From a bacterium (lineage in GTDB: Bacteria; Bacillota; Clostridia; Lachnospirales; Lachnospiraceae): a stretch of DNA of 64,000 bases. The notes beneath the pieces are model-generated. The model made no database searches. It was not told the origin of the DNA and saw nothing but the letters and a program-made list of their open reading frames with translations. Where the stretch lies: NCBI GenBank assembly GCA_030535455.1, contig JAUNJY010000007.1:54784-118783 (forward strand), given 5' to 3'. This document shows positions 60,929 to 64,000 of this stretch, one piece after another. Every line of letters starts with the position of its first letter. Position 1 is the stretch's first letter. A program made the position numbers and the translations under genes.

Positions 60929-62257
60929 ATGAGTAAACCAATCGTAGCGATTGTGGGTCGTCCTAATGTAGGTAAATCCACTTTATTTAATACTCTTGCC
61001 GGAGATAAAATATCTATCGTTAAAGATACTCCAGGTGTAACAAGAGATAGAATATATGCAGAGGTAGACTGGTTAAACTATCAGTTTACATTAATTGATA
61101 CCGGCGGTATCGAACCAGATACAAGCGACTTAATCTTATCCCATATGAGACAACAGGCGGAAATCGCCATTGCAACAGCAGATGTAATCATGTTCGTTGT
61201 AGATGTTAGACAAGGGTTAGTAGATTCTGACTTCCAAGTTGCGAACATGCTTCGTAAATCCCATAAGCCAGTAGTCTTAGTTGTAAACAAAGTAGATAAC
61301 TTTGACAAATTCATGCCAGACGTATATGAATTCTATAACTTAGGAATCGGTGAACCATTCCCAGTCAGTGGTGCATCCAAATTAGGTCTTGGTGACATGC
61401 TTGATGAAGTTGCAAAACACTTTGATCTTGAAAAGATGAAAGAAGAGGAAGAAGATGAAAGACCACGTGTTGCTATCGTAGGTAAGCCAAACGTAGGTAA
61501 ATCTTCTCTTATCAACAAATTATTAGGTGAAGAACGTGTAATCGTTTCCAATATTGCAGGTACGACTCGTGATGCAGTCGATACAGAAGTAAAATACGGA
61601 GATAAAGAATATGTATTTATCGATACAGCAGGTCTTCGTCGTAAAAATAAAATCAAAGAAGAATTGGAACGTTATAGTATCATCCGTACTGTAACAGCGG
61701 TAGAACGCGCCGATGTTGTTATGGTTGTAATCGATGCAGAAGAAGGTGTTACTGAACAAGATGCAAAGATTGCAGGTATCGCACATGAACGTGGAAAAGG
61801 TATTATCGTTGTAGTAAACAAATGGGATGCTATTGAAAAGGATGATAAGACAATCTACAAATATTCACAAGAAATCCGTGACGTTCTTTCCTTCATGCCT
61901 TATGCAGAAATTATGTTTATTTCCGCTAAGACTGGACAAAGAGTGTTCAAGATGTTTGACTCCATTGAAACTGTAATTCAAAATAACCAATTACGTATTC
62001 AGACAGGTGTCTTAAATGAAATCATGATGGAAGCAACAGCTATGCATCAGCCACCTTCAGACAAAGGTAAGAGACTTAAGCTTTACTACATTACACAAGT
62101 TGCAGTTAAGCCACCTACATTTGTTATCTTTGTAAACAGTAAAGAATTAATGCATTATTCTTATACTAGATATATTGAGAATAAAATCCGTGAAGCATTT
62201 GGTTTTGCAGGTACTTCACTTAAATTTATCATACGTGAAAGAAAGGGCGATGAATAG
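60929..62257 (+). CDS. der: Ribosome biogenesis GTPase Der (EngA)
   Basis: A 442-residue protein with two tandem GTPase domains: [15 protein letters not shown] and NKVD in the first, [23 protein letters not shown] and NKWD in the second, then a KH-like C-terminal domain. It is essential for 50S assembly. AAGGAG precedes the ATG; plsY starts two bases after its stop. Confidence 0.97.
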   Translation: MSKPIVAIVGRPNVGKSTLFNTLAGDKISIVKDTPGVTRDRIYAEVDWLNYQFTLIDTGGIEPDTSDLILSHMRQQAEIAIATADVIMFVVDVRQGLVDSDFQVANMLRKSHKPVVLVVNKVDNFDKFMPDVYEFYNLGIGEPFPVSGASKLGLGDMLDEVAKHFDLEKMKEEEEDERPRVAIVGKPNVGKSSLINKLLGEERVIVSNIAGTTRDAVDTEVKYGDKEYVFIDTAGLRRKNKIKEELERYSIIRTVTAVERADVVMVVIDAEEGVTEQDAKIAGIAHERGKGIIVVVNKWDAIEKDDKTIYKYSQEIRDVLSFMPYAEIMFISAKTGQRVFKMFDSIETVIQNNQLRIQTGVLNEIMMEATAMHQPPSDKGKRLKLYYITQVAVKPPTFVIFVNSKELMHYSYTRYIENKIREAFGFAGTSLKFIIRERKGDE

Positions 62258-62259
62258 AA

Positions 62260-62883
62260 ATGATACCAGAAATCGTTATATGTCTAATTGTTGGATATTG
62301 TTTTGGATGTTTTTCAACAGGTTACTTCTATGGAAAGACACAAAATGTCGATGTACGACAACATGGGAGTGGTAATATTGGTTCTACCAATACACTCCGC
62401 ACATTAGGTGTAAAAGCGGGTATCATCACATTGCTCGGTGATGTTTTTAAATGTCTGTTACCTTGCGCTGTTTTGAGTATTCTTTTTAAAGGCAAAGCAC
62501 TAAGCTATGACCTGATCATCGGATACACTGGACTTGGCGTGGTACTTGGTCACAACTTTCCTTTCTGGCTTAAATTCAAAGGCGGAAAGGGAATTGCGGC
62601 TATGTCAGGAGTCATCATCATGTTCAGCTTAAAACTTACATTAATTGATATCATTATCTTTGTAAGTATTGTGGCATTGACAAGATATGTATCGCTTGGC
62701 TCTTTAATCGTATCCTTAAGTCTACCAATTTATGCAGCGATTGTTTGCAGAGGAGCTTCAGATTATATACATATAATTATTGTTTATTGTATGTTCACTA
62801 TCTTAGCTTTTTATAAACATCGTTCCAATATTGCACGTTTAGTAAGCGGAACAGAAAATAAAATTGGTCAGAAAGCCAGTTAA
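62260..62883 (+). CDS. plsY: Glycerol-3-phosphate acyltransferase PlsY
   Basis: A 207-residue membrane enzyme that transfers acyl-phosphate to glycerol-3-phosphate, first step of phospholipid synthesis. GSGNIGSTNTLRTLGVKAG and GHNFPFWLKFKGGKGIA are the conserved motifs. About five helices. It is coupled to der and precedes gpsA, which supplies its substrate. Confidence 0.95.
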   Translation: MIPEIVICLIVGYCFGCFSTGYFYGKTQNVDVRQHGSGNIGSTNTLRTLGVKAGIITLLGDVFKCLLPCAVLSILFKGKALSYDLIIGYTGLGVVLGHNFPFWLKFKGGKGIAAMSGVIIMFSLKLTLIDIIIFVSIVALTRYVSLGSLIVSLSLPIYAAIVCRGASDYIHIIIVYCMFTILAFYKHRSNIARLVSGTENKIGQKAS

Positions 62884-62896
62884 TTAGGAGGTTTTT

Positions 62897-63907
62897 ATGA
62901 GTAAAATAGGAGTTATAGGTGCCGGTGCCTGGGGTACAGCGTTAGCAATCGTCTTAGCAGGTAAAGATCATGAGGTTATGCTTTGGACAAGATTTGAGTC
63001 GGAAGCAGAAGCGTTAAGAGAAAAACGTGAACTTGTAGATCGTCTGCCAGGTGTCAAACTTCCTGAAAATATCTCATTTACTTCTAGTATGGAAGAGGCT
63101 TGTACTGGTCAGGACATGTTAGTTCTTGCGGTTGCCTCTCCTTATATTCGAGCTACTGCACATACAATGAAGCCATTTGTAAAAGATGGACAAATTGTTG
63201 TTAACGTTGCAAAAGGAATTGAAGAAAGTACGTTATTTACTTTATCAGAAGTAATCGAAGATGAACTTCCAAATGCTGATGTTGCGGTCCTTAGTGGTCC
63301 AAGTCATGCAGAGGAAGTGAGTAAAGGAATTCCAACCACAGTAGTAGTTGGTGCAAAGACAAAAGAGACTGCTCTTTATATTCAAGACATGTTTATGACA
63401 GATACCTTCCGTGTCTATACAAGTCCTGATATCATCAGCATCGAGCTTGGCGGTTCTTTAAAGAATGTCATCGCTCTTGCAGCTGGTATTACAGACGGGT
63501 TAGGCTTTGGAGATAATACAAAGGCTGCCCTTATGACAAGAGGTGTTGCAGAAATTAGTCGTCTTGGATTAAAAATGGGCGGTAATCTTGAAACCTTTGC
63601 AGGTTTATCAGGAATTGGCGATTTAATCGTTACTTGTACAAGCAAGCACAGCCGTAACCGTAATGCCGGCTACCTAATTGGTAAAGGTTATACGATGCAA
63701 GATGCCATGGATGAGGTAAAGCAGGTAGTAGAAGGCGTTTACGCTGCCAAAGCTGCTTTAAAGCTTGCAAAAAAATATGAAGTTAATATGCCAATCGTAG
63801 AACAGATCAACAAAGTATTGTTTGAAGATGTTCCAGCGCTTGAGGCAGTTAAGAACTTATTGCTCCGTGATAAAGTAAGCGAGTATCAGACTCTTACTTG
63901 GGAATAA
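62897..63907 (+). CDS. gpsA: Glycerol-3-phosphate dehydrogenase [NAD(P)+]
   Basis: A 336-residue enzyme making sn-glycerol-3-phosphate from dihydroxyacetone phosphate. GAGAWGTALAIVL binds the cofactor, VLSGPSHAEEV and LGGSLKNVIALAAGI carry the catalytic Lys, and GLSGIGDLIVTCTS is typical. AGGAGG precedes ATG 62897. Confidence 0.97.
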   Translation: MSKIGVIGAGAWGTALAIVLAGKDHEVMLWTRFESEAEALREKRELVDRLPGVKLPENISFTSSMEEACTGQDMLVLAVASPYIRATAHTMKPFVKDGQIVVNVAKGIEESTLFTLSEVIEDELPNADVAVLSGPSHAEEVSKGIPTTVVVGAKTKETALYIQDMFMTDTFRVYTSPDIISIELGGSLKNVIALAAGITDGLGFGDNTKAALMTRGVAEISRLGLKMGGNLETFAGLSGIGDLIVTCTSKHSRNRNAGYLIGKGYTMQDAMDEVKQVVEGVYAAKAALKLAKKYEVNMPIVEQINKVLFEDVPALEAVKNLLLRDKVSEYQTLTWE

Positions 63908-63911
63908 GGAT

Positions 63912-63953
63912 GAAGCGTCTATATGACTACGGTTGTATGGACGCTTTTTTTTA
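63912..63953 (+). terminator. Intrinsic terminator of gpsA
   Basis: AAGCGTC pairs with GACGCTT, followed by eight T. Confidence 0.88.
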
Positions 63954-63954
63954 T

Positions 63955-64000
63955 TTATGGAAGAGTTGCTAGGCCTTTGTCAAGATTCCATACTACTTTT
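63955..64000 (+). repeat. Possible start of another dispersed element at window end
   Basis: TATGGAA and ATTCCATA form a stem directly after the gpsA terminator, the position where other copies begin. The window ends before the core, so this cannot be confirmed. Confidence 0.3.

Overview
The window looks like a chromosomal segment of a low-GC Gram-positive anaerobe of the Clostridia, most likely a member of the Lachnospiraceae. The reasons are strong AGGAGG-type ribosome binding sites, ATG/GTG/TTG starts, the Firmicute gene order ylxM-ffh-rpsP-khpA and rimM-trmD-rplS-lepB-rbgA-rnhB-ylqH-yraN, and many fermentative, sugar and amino-acid genes without respiratory genes. The family name is an inference from gene content; no 16S gene or tRNA gene was seen.

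Layout. 0.4-6.9 kb: a D-amino-acid-transaminase-like enzyme, a cytidylate-kinase-like protein and a complete branched-chain amino-acid ABC importer (livJHMGF). 6.9-7.3 kb: a stand-alone S16 gene with its own promoter. 7.6-13.0 kb: a probable DtxR-controlled metal locus with a FakA-like C-terminal domain protein, a membrane-anchored methyltransferase, two ABC exporter-fold half-transporters (the first broken by an amber codon) and the DtxR-type repressor. 13.0-15.7 kb: LysR regulator, flavodoxin and aldo/keto reductase. 15.8-23.6 kb: a galactoside locus with GH35 beta-galactosidase, AraC regulator, a 1093-residue DUF5107-TPR protein and galE. 24.2-26.8 kb: ylxM-ffh-rpsP-khpA, containing a second S16 gene. 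26.8-27.5 kb: a dense non-coding block with a terminator, a 164-bp inverted repeat and five tandem 81/82-bp hairpin repeats. 27.5-52.5 kb: accessory genes, including a PucR-alcohol dehydrogenase-aminotransferase-transporter cluster, a surface protein with a broken GH43 gene, several regulators, a peptidase, a DNA glycosylase and hydrolases. 52.7-63.9 kb: the rimM-trmD-rplS-lepB-rbgA-lepB-rnhB-ylqH-yraN-pgeF group, then a DUF512 radical-SAM protein, der, plsY and gpsA.

The part that looks least described is non-coding. A family of structured elements of about 120-160 bp recurs at least six times in intergenic DNA, with more decayed pieces. Each full copy has up to four successive hairpins whose sequences change while pairing is kept, and most copies begin directly after the T-run of an intrinsic terminator. 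A second signal is a pair of nearly identical promoters (TTGACA-N17-TATACT followed at the same distance by TGTAAAG-N7-CTTTACA) in front of the two S16 transcription units. A third is the tandem hairpin array at 27.0-27.4 kb, which sits where a usually continuous ribosomal/RNA-processing operon is split by about 26 kb of accessory DNA.

Two genes (the ABC half-transporter at 9.1-10.9 kb and the GH43 gene at 40.0-41.3 kb) are each interrupted by a single in-frame TAG. Because TAG ends many intact genes here, these are best read as nonsense mutations or base errors rather than recoding.
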